NCBI GenBank assembly: GCA_942491975.1
Contig: CALOCY010000004.1
Span: 1,736,001 to 1,800,000, forward strand
Length of the DNA stretch: 64,000 bases
DNA from: CALOCY01 sp942491975
GTDB lineage: Bacteria > Bacteroidota > Bacteroidia > Bacteroidales > Prolixibacteraceae
Direction of reading: 5' to 3'
Numbering within the stretch: position 1 is the first letter of the stretch; each line of letters opens with the position of its first letter. The notes under the pieces were generated by a model that saw only the letters and a list, made by a program, of their open reading frames with translations, ran no database searches and was not told where the DNA came from. The position numbers and the translations under genes are program-made. Of the stretch, positions 1 to 10,086 are shown piece by piece.

Positions 1-34
1 ATAATCATTTTCATAAATCTATTTTCCAAACTAA

Positions 35-775
35 ATGAAAAGATCCATATACATAGTTCTTCCAGCATATAATGAGGAAGAGAGCATTGGTCGATTATTA
101 AAAAGAATCCAGGAACACATGGAAGAGGCTAATATTGAAAACTACAAGGTGATAGTAGTCAATGATGGCAGCAGTGATGCTACATTGAAGATAGTCAATT
201 CTTATTCAAAAAAGATTCCTATCGAAATTTTGAGTCATGAAATCAATCAAGGCCTGGGAGCAACAATAAGAGATGGTTTATATTATGCTTCAAAAATTGC
301 CCTTCATCCTGATGACATCATTATTACAATGGATGCGGATGACACTCACACTCCCGGGCTAATCTTAAGAATGATTCGAATGATCAGAGAGGGATACGAT
401 GTGGTAATTGCATCAAGGTATCAAAAAGGATCAAGAATATTTGGGCTATCAAAATTTAGAAAATTAATGAGCTATGGTGCATCATTACTTTTTAGAATGC
501 TTTTTTCAACAAAAGGAATAAAAGATTTCACCTGTGGATTTCGTGCCTACAGAGCCGTTGTTATAAAAAAAGCACTTGAAAAATATGGAAATAAGTTTAT
601 TGATCAGGATGGGTTTCAAAGCATGGTTGATATATTATTGAAACTGCGAAAAATGGATGTTATTTTTGGTGAAGTTCCTTTTGTTTTAAGGTACGATATG
701 AAAGAAGGAGAGAGCAAAATGAATATCAAAAAGACGGTAGCTAAAACCCTGTCTTTAATCCTGAAACGTATCTAA
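35..775 (+). CDS. GT2-family glycosyltransferase (polyprenyl-phosphate sugar synthase-like)
   Basis: Likely transfers a sugar from a nucleotide donor, probably to a polyprenyl phosphate as in dolichyl-phosphate mannose synthases. The GT-A fold is visible: the N-terminal strand and AYNEEESIG at 11-19, VVNDGSSDAT at 41-50, NQGLGATIRDG at 71-81 and the metal-binding MDADD at 99-103. A conserved FTCGFRAYR block follows near 172-180. At 246 residues it is only the catalytic domain, with no C-terminal membrane helices. The next gene starts 3 bases after its stop, so the two are probably cotranscribed. The following membrane GT39-like enzyme would be a natural user of a lipid-linked sugar; that link is inference. 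Acceptor and sugar cannot be read from sequence. Confidence 0.88.
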   Translation: MKRSIYIVLPAYNEEESIGRLLKRIQEHMEEANIENYKVIVVNDGSSDATLKIVNSYSKKIPIEILSHEINQGLGATIRDGLYYASKIALHPDDIIITMDADDTHTPGLILRMIRMIREGYDVVIASRYQKGSRIFGLSKFRKLMSYGASLLFRMLFSTKGIKDFTCGFRAYRAVVIKKALEKYGNKFIDQDGFQSMVDILLKLRKMDVIFGEVPFVLRYDMKEGESKMNIKKTVAKTLSLILKRI

Positions 776-777
776 TA

Positions 778-1596
778 ATGATTATTCATAATATAAAGGG
801 GCAAAAAACCAGTTGGGATAAAGTATACAATGATTCTAATGTTTCTGGTGGGTGGGCTTATTTATCGCAACTAATCATTAGAACTTTTATAAACGAGACT
901 AATGTCGTTAATCAAAAAAAAATAATTGAAGCAGGAAGCGGATCAGGTAGAAATTCTGCTAAACTGGCACAACTTGGTGCTATTATAACACTACTGGATT
1001 ATTCTGATTATGCTTTACAGAAAGCGAAAGAATTTTATCAGCAAAATAATATTCCTGCAGCTTTTGTGAATGGAGACATATTTAATATCCCTTTTGATAA
1101 TAACACCTTTGATATTGTATGGAATTCAGGTGTTATTGAACATTGGACTGGAGATCAACAAGTAAGTTGCCTAAAAGAGATGCTTCGGATATCCCAAAAT
1201 AATGGAATAGTAATCACCTTTAATCCCAATGCAAGGTCAATCTTTCATGTTATTGGAAAAAAATTATTAATGCTTTTTAATAGTTATGCTTACATTGATG
1301 AAATCAATATAAAAACACTAAAAAATCAGGCAAAAAAGGCAGGAGGGAAACTTGTAAAAAAAGAATATTCAATAGGTTTCTTCGTTTTATTTGTAGGTTT
1401 ATTCATTCAATTAGCAAAAAAACCTATTGTCGGAGGTCTTTCACGCTTTTGCTTTACGGTTTTAAACAAGTTTTTCGCATCAATAGACCGATCTTTTTTA
1501 GGCAAGCCCTTTTATAAACTAGATCAATTTTTCTCTTTTATTTTTGGAGGTTATCTATTAGTATCTGTAATAAAAAAACATAGTGAGTATAACTAA
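778..1596 (+). CDS. Class I SAM-dependent methyltransferase
   Basis: Predicted methyltransferase of 272 residues. Motif I is EAGSGSGRNS at 51-60, followed by an acidic strand LLDYSDYAL near 72-80 that should bind the ribose of S-adenosylmethionine, and a motif IV-like WNSGVIEHW around 118-126. These are hallmarks of the Methyltransf_11/25 group. The C-terminal 100 residues contain hydrophobic stretches and may contact membrane or lipid substrate. It lies between a GT2 enzyme and a large membrane glycosyltransferase on the same strand, so a role in modifying a glycan or lipid-linked intermediate is plausible but inferred. AT-rich like its neighbours. Confidence 0.8.
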   Translation: MIIHNIKGQKTSWDKVYNDSNVSGGWAYLSQLIIRTFINETNVVNQKKIIEAGSGSGRNSAKLAQLGAIITLLDYSDYALQKAKEFYQQNNIPAAFVNGDIFNIPFDNNTFDIVWNSGVIEHWTGDQQVSCLKEMLRISQNNGIVITFNPNARSIFHVIGKKLLMLFNSYAYIDEINIKTLKNQAKKAGGKLVKKEYSIGFFVLFVGLFIQLAKKPIVGGLSRFCFTVLNKFFASIDRSFLGKPFYKLDQFFSFIFGGYLLVSVIKKHSEYN

Positions 1597-1622
1597 TTTA
1601 TCCTCATAAAGCAACTACGACT

Positions 1623-3617
1623 ATGAAAATTCCAAAAACAGTTTCTTTATATACCTTTTTGGCTATCGTTCTGACCGTAATCGGTTTTTTAATCCGTATC
1701 ATTAATGTTTCTGAACTATCAATATGGGTAGATGAGTTTGTACACATTAACAGGGTACAAGGTTTTCTGAATGGGACATCTCCCATATTTACACATGACA
1801 ATAACGGGATACTACTCACTTACATACTTATACCTATATTTAAATTTATTTCATCAACCCCCTTATGGGCAAGGCTGCCCAGTGTTTTGTTTGGTACAGG
1901 AAGCATTTTTCTTATATATTTTCTGGGGAAAAGATTGTATAACAACTACGTGGGGCTTATTGCTGCTTTTCTCAACACCTTCTCATTATACCTTATTTAC
2001 TGGTCCCGGTTAACCCGAAACTATGCCATATTTGAATTCTTTTTTCTGCTTTTTTTAGTTCTGTTATTCAACTTTTTTGAACCAACAACACTAAAAACAA
2101 AATTTAACCTTCTAAAAAAAACCAATGTATCTGTTAAGGCATTGATATTGGTTATGATTGCTTTCATCTTCTCCTTTTTTAGCCATCAACTCTCGTTTTT
2201 TGCTATTTTTTCAGTTGCTGTGTATCTGGGTATTTTAGGAATAGTTACGTTAATCAAAAAACGAAAAAAAGAACCTAACAAATTCAAATACATCTATCTG
2301 GGAATCCCTTCATTAATTCTGGTTGTTCTTCTGTTCATGCCATTTCTGGAAAACAGTATCAAAAGTATACTTAACCTCATGCTTCCACAAAAAGTTACCG
2401 AATGGGTCGTCCCTGATTGGGAAAGGGTGCAGTTGCTATTTAAAACCAAAAAATATTTTACTTATATCCTTTACAAAGATGTTTTTCTGTATGATATGGG
2501 AAAATTTCTTATCATCATTTCTATAACAGGGATGATATGGGGCTTTATCAAACAATTTAAACCCACATTTTACATCTTTTCTTTCCTTGTTATTCCCTTT
2601 TTATTAATGAGCTTCATTTTCAGGGAACCGGCACTTCCCCGATATATCATTTACATTTACCCTTTGGTCCATATCCTGACAGGCCTGTTTTTTTACAACA
2701 TATATCTGTTTTTATCCCGGCATGTAAAGTCAGCAAATACCCCTGCTTTTAAGATTTCATTGATTGTAATTTCATTGATAATCGTTGCCAGTCAATTCAA
2801 AACAAAAGAGGTAAGAAATCTTGTACGTGCCAAAACAAAAATTGGTCATATCGTAAGCAAAAAATTATCACATTGGGCATTCACCAACTATTCCATCCCA
2901 TGCCAATATATATTGAAAAACCTAAAGCCCAATGATATTATTTTTTCTACCCAAAAAAATGCGGCTGATTATTATTTAGACAGGAAAGATGCCATACATT
3001 TCCGTCAAACCTATTATAATACAACTAAAAAGAAATATGAATACTGCAAACCGGATACCATAAATGAGTTGTCGGGAAGAAGCATAAAAAATCTCCAACA
3101 AGTTTATAACAAACACAATAGGGGGTGGCTGCTGGTCGATTATTATTTTGACAATGTGATGACCAGCCCACAAGCCCGACATTGGGTTTTCAGGCATATG
3201 AATTACCATGAAGAAGCTACAAAAGACGGCAGTGCCCGGGTATTTAGCTGGGACAAAACAAAACCTGTCCCCCGGTACCAGCAACTGGTTGAAGATTTGG
3301 GTAAAAGCCATACCAGAATTGCTTCACCATATTATTTTCTGACTGTAGATAAAAAACGAATTAAAAAACAGTTAAAAGTAACAGTGATAGCAAAAAATAT
3401 AAGTACAAAAGATGAAGCATATATCCTGTTTAATGACAAACATTATATCCCCATTCCTCCCAATAAGAAAAGTAACATTGAACAGTTGACACTTTTTATA
3501 GACAAAAAACAGATCATGGACAAACAAAATAAAATAAAATTTGTCTACAATACCAAAGTACGCAATGATGTGAAAAAAGGGTTTATTATTTATGCCTTAA
3601 ATATCACCTATCTTTAA
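1623..3617 (+). CDS. GT39/ArnT-like multi-pass membrane glycosyltransferase
   Basis: 664-residue protein with an N-terminal hydrophobic segment (about 9-27), then a WVDE motif at 35-38, the acidic signature after the first helix in PMT/ArnT-type GT-C transferases that use polyprenyl-phosphate sugars. Roughly ten further hydrophobic segments run to about residue 390. The C-terminal 270 residues are soluble and basic, presumably periplasmic, and carry no motif I recognise. The DE signature, membrane topology and size support GT-C membership; substrate is unknown. It follows a GT2 and a methyltransferase with a 26-base gap, so the three probably form one operon. Confidence 0.75.
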   Translation: MKIPKTVSLYTFLAIVLTVIGFLIRIINVSELSIWVDEFVHINRVQGFLNGTSPIFTHDNNGILLTYILIPIFKFISSTPLWARLPSVLFGTGSIFLIYFLGKRLYNNYVGLIAAFLNTFSLYLIYWSRLTRNYAIFEFFFLLFLVLLFNFFEPTTLKTKFNLLKKTNVSVKALILVMIAFIFSFFSHQLSFFAIFSVAVYLGILGIVTLIKKRKKEPNKFKYIYLGIPSLILVVLLFMPFLENSIKSILNLMLPQKVTEWVVPDWERVQLLFKTKKYFTYILYKDVFLYDMGKFLIIISITGMIWGFIKQFKPTFYIFSFLVIPFLLMSFIFREPALPRYIIYIYPLVHILTGLFFYNIYLFLSRHVKSANTPAFKISLIVISLIIVASQFKTKEVRNLVRAKTKIGHIVSKKLSHWAFTNYSIPCQYILKNLKPNDIIFSTQKNAADYYLDRKDAIHFRQTYYNTTKKKYEYCKPDTINELSGRSIKNLQQVYNKHNRGWLLVDYYFDNVMTSPQARHWVFRHMNYHEEATKDGSARVFSWDKTKPVPRYQQLVEDLGKSHTRIASPYYFLTVDKKRIKKQLKVTVIAKNISTKDEAYILFNDKHYIPIPPNKKSNIEQLTLFIDKKQIMDKQNKIKFVYNTKVRNDVKKGFIIYALNITYL

Positions 3618-3634
3618 ACAAAAATCTACCACCC

Positions 3635-5761
3635 ATGGAAACTAAACAAAAAATGGCTATCTACCTGTTAGGAGGCATTGCCCTTCTTCTGTCAGGCTGT
3701 AAATTAGAAGAGATGAAACCACCTGTTGCTGAAAAGATTAAAAATGAACTGACGACTCACGGGCATATCAGGGTTGACAATTATTTTTGGCTGAATGAAC
3801 GGGATAATCCTAAAGTAGTTGATTATCTGGAGGCTGAAAACAGCTACAAAGAAGCCATGATGAAACATACTGAACCATTACAAAAGAAGCTATACAATGA
3901 AATAGTTGGCCGGATAAAGAGAGACGACGAAACAGTCCCGTATAAAGATAACGGTTACTATTATTATACGCGCTATGAGGAAGGGGCAGAACACCCCATT
4001 TATTGCCGCAAAAAAGAAACCCTTGATGCTGAAGAAGAGATCATGCTAAATATCAATGAAATGGCAAAAGATTTTGCTTATTACAATATTGGCAATTTTA
4101 GTGTAAGCCCTGATAATAAAACCTTAGCCTATAGTGTTGATACTTTAAGCCGAAGGATCTACACCATTTACTTCAAAAACTTAATTACGGGCGATATACT
4201 GGAAGAAAAAATACCTGATATCTCGGGTTATGGATTTGCCTGGGCCAACGATAATAAAACGCTGTTTTATACAGGGAAAGATTTACAAACGCTTCGTGGT
4301 GATAAAATATGTAAACATGCTTTGGGTACTAACCCGGCCAACGATAAAGAAGTATATAATGAAACAGATGAAACATTCAGACTATCCGTTAGCAATTCAA
4401 AGTCAAAAAAATACATCATAATTGCAGCATCAAGCACCCTGTCTGATGAATACCAATATTTAGATGCAAGCACCCCTAATAAAGAATTTAAAGTAATACA
4501 ACCCAGAGAACGCGACCTTAAATACTCAGTGAGCCACTATCGTGATCATTTTTACATTCGGACAAACCTTGGAGATGCAACAAATTTTAAATTGGTGAAA
4601 ACCGCTGTGAATATGACGACCAAAGAAAATTGGGAAGAATTCATACCTCACCGTGAAGATGTTCTGATTGAGTCTATTGAGCTATTCGAAAAGTACCTGG
4701 TTATTAAAGAACGAAAAAACGGATTAATACAACTTCGGGTAATTAAATGGGATACAAATGAAGGGTATTATTTGGAATTTGATGAAGAGACATATTACGC
4801 AACAATTTCAACAAATGCTGATTTTGACACAGATCTATTTCGATTCTCATATACATCGTTAACAACACCAAATTCTATTTTCGATTTTAACATGTCGACA
4901 AAAGAAAAAACACTACTTAAAGAAGAAGAGGTTTTAGGTGATTTTGATAAAAACAACTACCGTACCGAAAGGCTTTATGCAACAGCCAAAGATGGCAAAA
5001 AAGTTCCCATCTCACTGGTGTACCGAAAAGGTTTACAGAAAAACGGAGATGCTCCTGTTTTGCTGTATGCTTATGGTTCGTATGGTTATAGTACTGATGC
5101 TGTATTTAACAGTTCTAATTTGAGCTTACTGGATCGGGGATTTGTTTATGCCATAGCCCATATACGGGGCGGACAAGATTTAGGACGACAGTGGTACGAA
5201 GACGGAAAACTCCTGAAAAAGAAAAATACATTTACCGATTTTAATGCTTGTGCCGAATACCTTATAAAAGAACAATATACCAATTCTGATAAACTTTTTG
5301 CAGCCGGGGGAAGTGCAGGAGGACTATTAATGGGGGTAATTGCCAATACACGTCCTGATCTTTATAAAGGGATTATTGCTGCCGTTCCATTTGTTGATGT
5401 CGTTACTACAATGCTTGATGAAAGCATTCCGCTCACAACATTTGAATACGATGAGTGGGGAAACCCAAATAATAAAGAATATTACGACTACATGCTTTCT
5501 TACTCCCCTTATGACAATGTTGAAGCAAAAGCGTATCCCTCCATGCTTGTAACCGCAGGTTACCATGACTCCCAAGTACAATATTGGGAACCTGCCAAAT
5601 GGGTGGCTAAACTAAGAGAGATGAAAACAGATAATAATCTGCTTCTATTACACACCAACATGGATTATGGACACGGTGGGGCTTCCGGTCGATTTGAAAT
5701 ATACAAAGAAAGAGCTCTTGAGTATGCTTTTATGCTGGATTTGGTCGGGATAAAAAAATAA
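3635..5761 (+). CDS. ptrB: S9 family prolyl oligopeptidase (oligopeptidase B type), lipoprotein
   Basis: Serine peptidase of 708 residues. The N terminus is a lipoprotein signal with lipobox LLSGC, so the enzyme is probably anchored in the cell envelope. Residues about 30-420 form the beta-propeller, and the C-terminal alpha/beta hydrolase domain carries the triad: Ser560 in GGSAGG, Asp645 in GYHDSQV and His680 in DYGHGG. The HIRGG block (near 509-513) and the GNP segment are typical of the PtrB branch, which cleaves short peptides after basic residues; cleavage preference here is inferred. The gene starts 17 bases after the GT39-like gene and ends at a bidirectional terminator facing the M49 peptidase gene. 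Confidence 0.92.
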   Translation: METKQKMAIYLLGGIALLLSGCKLEEMKPPVAEKIKNELTTHGHIRVDNYFWLNERDNPKVVDYLEAENSYKEAMMKHTEPLQKKLYNEIVGRIKRDDETVPYKDNGYYYYTRYEEGAEHPIYCRKKETLDAEEEIMLNINEMAKDFAYYNIGNFSVSPDNKTLAYSVDTLSRRIYTIYFKNLITGDILEEKIPDISGYGFAWANDNKTLFYTGKDLQTLRGDKICKHALGTNPANDKEVYNETDETFRLSVSNSKSKKYIIIAASSTLSDEYQYLDASTPNKEFKVIQPRERDLKYSVSHYRDHFYIRTNLGDATNFKLVKTAVNMTTKENWEEFIPHREDVLIESIELFEKYLVIKERKNGLIQLRVIKWDTNEGYYLEFDEETYYATISTNADFDTDLFRFSYTSLTTPNSIFDFNMSTKEKTLLKEEEVLGDFDKNNYRTERLYATAKDGKKVPISLVYRKGLQKNGDAPVLLYAYGSYGYSTDAVFNSSNLSLLDRGFVYAIAHIRGGQDLGRQWYEDGKLLKKKNTFTDFNACAEYLIKEQYTNSDKLFAAGGSAGGLLMGVIANTRPDLYKGIIAAVPFVDVVTTMLDESIPLTTFEYDEWGNPNNKEYYDYMLSYSPYDNVEAKAYPSMLVTAGYHDSQVQYWEPAKWVAKLREMKTDNNLLLLHTNMDYGHGGASGRFEIYKERALEYAFMLDLVGIKK

Positions 5762-5815
5762 GCAACAAATAGATAATATTTTTTAAGCTCTCGAGCTAAA
5801 AAACAGGACCTGAAT

Positions 5816-5853
5816 AAAAATCCCTTTGGAGAATAATTCCAAAGGGATTTTTG
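5816..5853. terminator. Bidirectional rho-independent terminator
   Basis: Perfect 10-bp arms TCCCTTTGGA (5821-5830) and TCCAAAGGGA (5838-5847), with an A run on the left and a T run on the right. It lies between two convergent genes, so it can end transcription from both sides. Confidence 0.9.
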
Positions 5854-5875
5854 TAGGATAGCCCTAAGCTATGAG

Positions 5876-7921
5876 TTAGTTATAAGTAGGCAAAAATGAA
5901 TAGTTGGATGAATAGTAAAGGTTTTGTTCCATAAAACAATCTTTATACTCAATTTTTATATCAACAACCTCATCGTCCTCATAAACAGGCTTATATACCG
6001 GATTGAGGAACCCACCATAAGGAGAAATATTCAACTTTTTATAACGCTCCAATACCTCCGCATGTAATTCAGGATCAACTTTCACGGCATACTTTTCAAT
6101 AAGTTCTTTACCGGCTTTATAATCGCCTTCTGATTTGATACGTTGTACCTCGGCCAACAACTCTCCAAATAACGCCCTCAGCTTTTGATAGTCATTAATC
6201 TGAAAATAGGTTTTACCATCACGGACAATTTTTTCAATCACATGCTCTTTTTGTCCTTTTTCGTATGTCCATTCGGCAATCAGTTTACGGTTGCGCATGT
6301 GTGCCTGTTCAATGTTTTTACCCGGCTCAATACGGGTCAACTGGGTCATTATACCGTTACGGATATATCCGGCATACTGGCTTTTAGCTGCATCCAGTGA
6401 AGGAAGGATGCCCAGCTCAACCATTTTATCATCCATTGCATAATATAAAGCGAAGAGATCTGCACGGGTTTCCTCCAGCGGGGCCGCATAGTTTTTCAAC
6501 ACTTCAGTACTCACTCCCGGCAAAACCTGGCCTGAACCATGTCCCAGGCACTCGTGCATATCGGTATGCAGGTTGCCTGCCATTGAACCGTACGCTTTTG
6601 CCCACTCTATCTCCTGTTTGTTTGCAGCAAACTCTTCCAGAAATCCATTTCCTAAAGCTGCCTGATTGTAAGCATAGGTAATATTTTCAATGGTTACCGA
6701 TTTTGACCCGTGTTGTGCACGGATCCAATCCGGATTGGGAAGGTTGATGCCAATGGGGGTTGACGGGTAACAATCACCAGCCAGGATAGCAGCCGTTATC
6801 ACTTTTGAGGAAACACCTTTTACCTTTTTCTTCTTAAATCGGTCATCAATCGGAGAGTTATCTTCAAACCATTGCGCATTTTCAGCCAGCAATTTAGAGC
6901 GGTGTGATGCCTTTTCATCTTTAAAATTCACAATTGACTCATACGTAGCTTTCATTCCCAACGGATCGCCATAACTTTCAATGAATCCATTGACAAAATC
7001 AACCTTCGACACCATATCTTTAGCCCAACGGATACTGTACTCATCCCATAACTCCAGGTTTCCGGTTTTGTAGTATTCCGACAACGTTTTAACATATTCC
7101 CTTTGGTTATCGTTTTCAGCAACCTCAGCTGCCTTATCCAGCCAATAAACAATTTTTTCAATAGCAGGGGCATACATCCCATTTGACGAATATACTTTCT
7201 CTGCCACTTTACCGTCCTCTTTCACCACCTTGGAGTTCAACCCGTAAGAGATGGGGGTATTGTCATTGGGATCTTTGATACCTGCATAGTACGCTTCTAC
7301 CTCTTTTTGGCTTACACCCTCATAAAAATTGGTCGCCGACGCCTTTACCATGTCAACACCTGCTTCCTGAACAATCCTTTTGGGGGCAATTCCCGGGTCA
7401 AATACAACAGGACTGACCCTGGTAATAAACGCATCCATAGTCTCCCCCTCATTCATCGGAAATTTTGCATCAACTGACTTTTTTATCAATTCAGCAAAAT
7501 AGGTTGTCGAAATCTCCGGGAAAAACTTATCTGTAGCATAATGGTGATGAATCCCGTTCGAGAACCACACACGCTTTACATACACCATAAAATTCTGAAA
7601 ATCAACCGAATTACGATCGCCCTTATAATGTTTCACAACCTCCTCCAATGTTCTGCGTACAAACAAATTGTGTTTATAAAACTGATCGTAGATAATATCC
7701 CTTCCCGATAGTGCAGCCTCAGTCAGGTAATAAATAAACTTTTTCTGCTGAAGTGTTAACTGATCAAACTCAGGCACCTGATAACGCATAATACGCAAGT
7801 CGGCAAACTGCTCTAATAAAAACTGAAAATCATCCTCTTTTTCTACCTCTTTACCATTCTGGTTACATGACATAACCATTCCCAATACTGCCATTAGAAT
7901 CAATACTTTTAGTGTTTTCAT
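5876..7921 (-). CDS. Dipeptidyl-peptidase III (M49 zinc peptidase), lipoprotein
   Basis: Zinc exopeptidase of 681 residues that releases dipeptides from N termini. The M49 signature HECLGH is at 456-461 and the second zinc site EETRAD at 483-488. The 21-residue spacing is short relative to eukaryotic DPP III, which I recall as a Bacteroidota trait. The N terminus is a lipoprotein signal with lipobox VMSC, so the protein should be membrane anchored. It converges on the S9 peptidase gene and lies 32 bases downstream of a lipoprotein gene on the same strand. A divergent M49-like protein is encoded at 34940-36589. Confidence 0.93.
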   Translation of the reverse strand: MKTLKVLILMAVLGMVMSCNQNGKEVEKEDDFQFLLEQFADLRIMRYQVPEFDQLTLQQKKFIYYLTEAALSGRDIIYDQFYKHNLFVRRTLEEVVKHYKGDRNSVDFQNFMVYVKRVWFSNGIHHHYATDKFFPEISTTYFAELIKKSVDAKFPMNEGETMDAFITRVSPVVFDPGIAPKRIVQEAGVDMVKASATNFYEGVSQKEVEAYYAGIKDPNDNTPISYGLNSKVVKEDGKVAEKVYSSNGMYAPAIEKIVYWLDKAAEVAENDNQREYVKTLSEYYKTGNLELWDEYSIRWAKDMVSKVDFVNGFIESYGDPLGMKATYESIVNFKDEKASHRSKLLAENAQWFEDNSPIDDRFKKKKVKGVSSKVITAAILAGDCYPSTPIGINLPNPDWIRAQHGSKSVTIENITYAYNQAALGNGFLEEFAANKQEIEWAKAYGSMAGNLHTDMHECLGHGSGQVLPGVSTEVLKNYAAPLEETRADLFALYYAMDDKMVELGILPSLDAAKSQYAGYIRNGIMTQLTRIEPGKNIEQAHMRNRKLIAEWTYEKGQKEHVIEKIVRDGKTYFQINDYQKLRALFGELLAEVQRIKSEGDYKAGKELIEKYAVKVDPELHAEVLERYKKLNISPYGGFLNPVYKPVYEDDEVVDIKIEYKDCFMEQNLYYSSNYSFLPTYN

Positions 7922-7953
7922 TTCTAACTATTTTTACATTAACATACTATTTA

Positions 7954-9108
7954 TCAATATTTTCTATACATCGAATTCAACCGTGCAGTCATTTGATCAT
8001 AAATAGGCTTGGTAAATTCGATAAACAGATCCTGCGGCGGCGGTGGCATTATCGGTTGCCGGTCACAAATTGCCAGCTCCTTTTTCGTTAAAGCACGCTC
8101 ATCGCCATTAAAGCTTCCCCACTCCCATGCCCATACAAACTGACCGGGGAATTGATCACGCATAATGATTTCACTATTCTGAAAATCAACAATCTGCATT
8201 TCAAGCAGTCCACCGGAAACCACTTCACGCCTGTACGTATGCAATTTTGCTTTTACAACATTATAGACTGCCTGTGTTTCACCATTAGCAAGTTTCACTT
8301 CGCCTACCTTTACACTGTCAGTACTATGTACTTCCACCTCTTTTTCGGTAAGGTGGGTGTTTCCGACACTAAAGTCAAGAAATTTCATTTTTACCACATG
8401 ATCGGGATACTTCAACCCTTTTTTAACGGCATCTCCGGCACTAAAAAATTGTACAAACTTGTATTTCCGCTCTTTAGAGTAAAGGTAATCCATTACCCGG
8501 TCGGTAAAAAAGTCGGCACTCAACTGGTAACGCTGTGAATGGACAAGCACCGGTTCTACAATTACATTTATGGTAGCCAGTTCTATCGCTTCATTCATTT
8601 TTTGCACCACATCTTTATATCCGCGGACAAACGCATTGCTTTTTTCAAAAAAGTAATAGGCCTGCCTGGCCGATTCACGATCACCAGCCACCAAAGCAGC
8701 CACGCCTGCCGAATATTGCTCTTCGGCTGCATTATTCCTGGCTTTCTCCAATTCAGAGAGGTACTTTTGGGGATTCGAAAACAACCGTTTAGCAGCAGGG
8801 CATCGGTTAATCTCTTCTGCCATGCGATTTACCGTTTCCAAATAGCCAACTACACCCGACCATTTAAACTGTCCCCCGGTGGTAAGTGTTTCATCTACAC
8901 GTTGTTGGTAATAATCTACCGCCATAGGGTAAGCTTCTTTAATCGTAGACAATGCTTTACGGTTGTTCGGATCTGACTTCAAACGGTTTATTGCCTTTGC
9001 TACCGCTTCATAATAATCGCCCCTGTCAAGGGCTTTTCTACCTGATGAACAGCCTGCTATTACCACAACAGTTGCCAGCAAAAGCATATTAATCCACTTT
9101 TTTCTCAT
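7954..9108 (-). CDS. Lipoprotein of unknown function, helical/TPR-like N-terminal half
   Basis: 384-residue predicted lipoprotein: hydrophobic N terminus ending in a lipobox IAGCS near residues 18-22. Residues about 25-180 are helical with TPR-like spacing (ALDRGDYYEAVAKAINRLKSDPNNRKAL; AEEQYSAGVAALVAGDRESARQAY), here described by position rather than a domain match. The C-terminal half looks like a beta-rich domain (TINVIVEPVLV from about 193, a MQIVDFQN segment near 306). I do not recognise a catalytic motif. It sits between the PAP2 gene and the DPP III gene on the same strand with short gaps, so it may share a transcript with them. Confidence 0.7.
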   Translation of the reverse strand: MRKKWINMLLLATVVVIAGCSSGRKALDRGDYYEAVAKAINRLKSDPNNRKALSTIKEAYPMAVDYYQQRVDETLTTGGQFKWSGVVGYLETVNRMAEEINRCPAAKRLFSNPQKYLSELEKARNNAAEEQYSAGVAALVAGDRESARQAYYFFEKSNAFVRGYKDVVQKMNEAIELATINVIVEPVLVHSQRYQLSADFFTDRVMDYLYSKERKYKFVQFFSAGDAVKKGLKYPDHVVKMKFLDFSVGNTHLTEKEVEVHSTDSVKVGEVKLANGETQAVYNVVKAKLHTYRREVVSGGLLEMQIVDFQNSEIIMRDQFPGQFVWAWEWGSFNGDERALTKKELAICDRQPIMPPPPQDLFIEFTKPIYDQMTARLNSMYRKY

Positions 9109-9131
9109 AATACTCTGTTTTTATTTTCACA

Positions 9132-9974
9132 TTACAGTTTCCAAGTTAAACAAAACCCTTCTATCCCGGGTTGAAAAACCGGATAAAAAGAGAGGTTTTT
9201 CCCTATACCCCGGTTTACAATACCTTTTCCCACAAAATGGCCGACCACAGCTCCTATAAACACATCGCTTACCCAATGTTTATCGTCATAAACCCTTGAT
9301 AAACCGGCAAGTGTTGCAAGGGAGTAACTTATAACAGGCATCCATTTTGTCTCTTTATAGCATTCGGACAACACTGTTGCAAGGGCAAAAGCCTGTGCAG
9401 TATGTCCTGAAGGAAACGCTTTCCCCCCTCCAAAGGGTCTCCATACAAATGCACCGTTCGGACTATCATTGGGACGCAGCCGTCCTCCTGCCATTTTCAT
9501 CCCCTGCGCTACAGCACCGGATATAAAAATAGCCCTTAATGCCAATTGTGCTGTTTCCTTACTCTTCGAATTTCCGGCAATAAAGCCATGGCTAAACAGC
9601 CCTCCTGTTAAAATAAGTGCATAGCTTTTATACGGTATCCAGTCACCCCAGGGTTCTAATCCATACTTTGAAATATTGTCCAGCTCATCGGAACGGTGGT
9701 CTTGTGCAAATCGCCGGACAGGCTCGTCAACCAAAAAAAATAAGCCTGTTGTCCCGCCAACAATACCTGCCTTAAACCAGTCGTTACCCGACCATCTGAA
9801 AGGGCTTGTTAGTGTATGCTTTACATCGCCATACAGCTCTTTTACCAGGTTGCTTTTCACCTGTAATGAATCTTTCCCGTCATTTGCCGAACCAACAAAC
9901 AAACTAAAAACAAAAAGTATGGTGAATACAATCCGGTAATACCAATTGTAATTGAAAACACCACTATGTGGCAT
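9132..9974 (-). CDS. PAP2-family phosphatase with signal peptide
   Basis: Predicted membrane-associated phosphatase of 280 residues. The PAP2 signature appears as KMAGGRLRPND, then FPSGHTAQAFALATVLS, then SRVYDDKHWVSDVFIGAVVG, matching the Kx6RP, PSGH and SRx5Hx3D motifs. Family members dephosphorylate lipid phosphates such as undecaprenyl pyrophosphate or phosphatidate; substrate unknown. The reading frame is open up to 10121, but that extension runs through a REP-like element and overlaps the end of mazG. I therefore place the start at the ATG at 9974, which gives a hydrophobic signal (WYYRIVFTILFVFSLFVGSA). Confidence 0.88.
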   Translation of the reverse strand: MPHSGVFNYNWYYRIVFTILFVFSLFVGSANDGKDSLQVKSNLVKELYGDVKHTLTSPFRWSGNDWFKAGIVGGTTGLFFLVDEPVRRFAQDHRSDELDNISKYGLEPWGDWIPYKSYALILTGGLFSHGFIAGNSKSKETAQLALRAIFISGAVAQGMKMAGGRLRPNDSPNGAFVWRPFGGGKAFPSGHTAQAFALATVLSECYKETKWMPVISYSLATLAGLSRVYDDKHWVSDVFIGAVVGHFVGKGIVNRGIGKNLSFYPVFQPGIEGFCLTWKL

Positions 9975-9992
9975 TTCAAATTTTATAATGGC

Positions 9993-10080
9993 TAATGCCG
10001 ATATACAACCAGAGGAGTATAAAGAATCCCCAAAATTCGGGATGAATTTTATGAGATATTTTGATTGACAATCGGTATAA
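9993..10080. repeat. REP-like element copy A
   Basis: 88-bp intergenic element between mazG and the PAP2 gene. It begins TAATGCCGATATA (9993-10005) and ends ATCGGTATAA (10071-10080); the ends are imperfect inverted copies of each other. The same two ends bound a 76-bp element at 48169-48244 next to a RAYT transposase relic. Interiors differ between copies. Confidence 0.6.
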
Positions 10081-10086
10081 TTCATC

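Noticed and set aside
1604..1819. Many antisense and out-of-frame ORFs of 60-200 codons (this one as an example)
   Set aside because: They lie opposite or within confidently identified genes and resemble no family.
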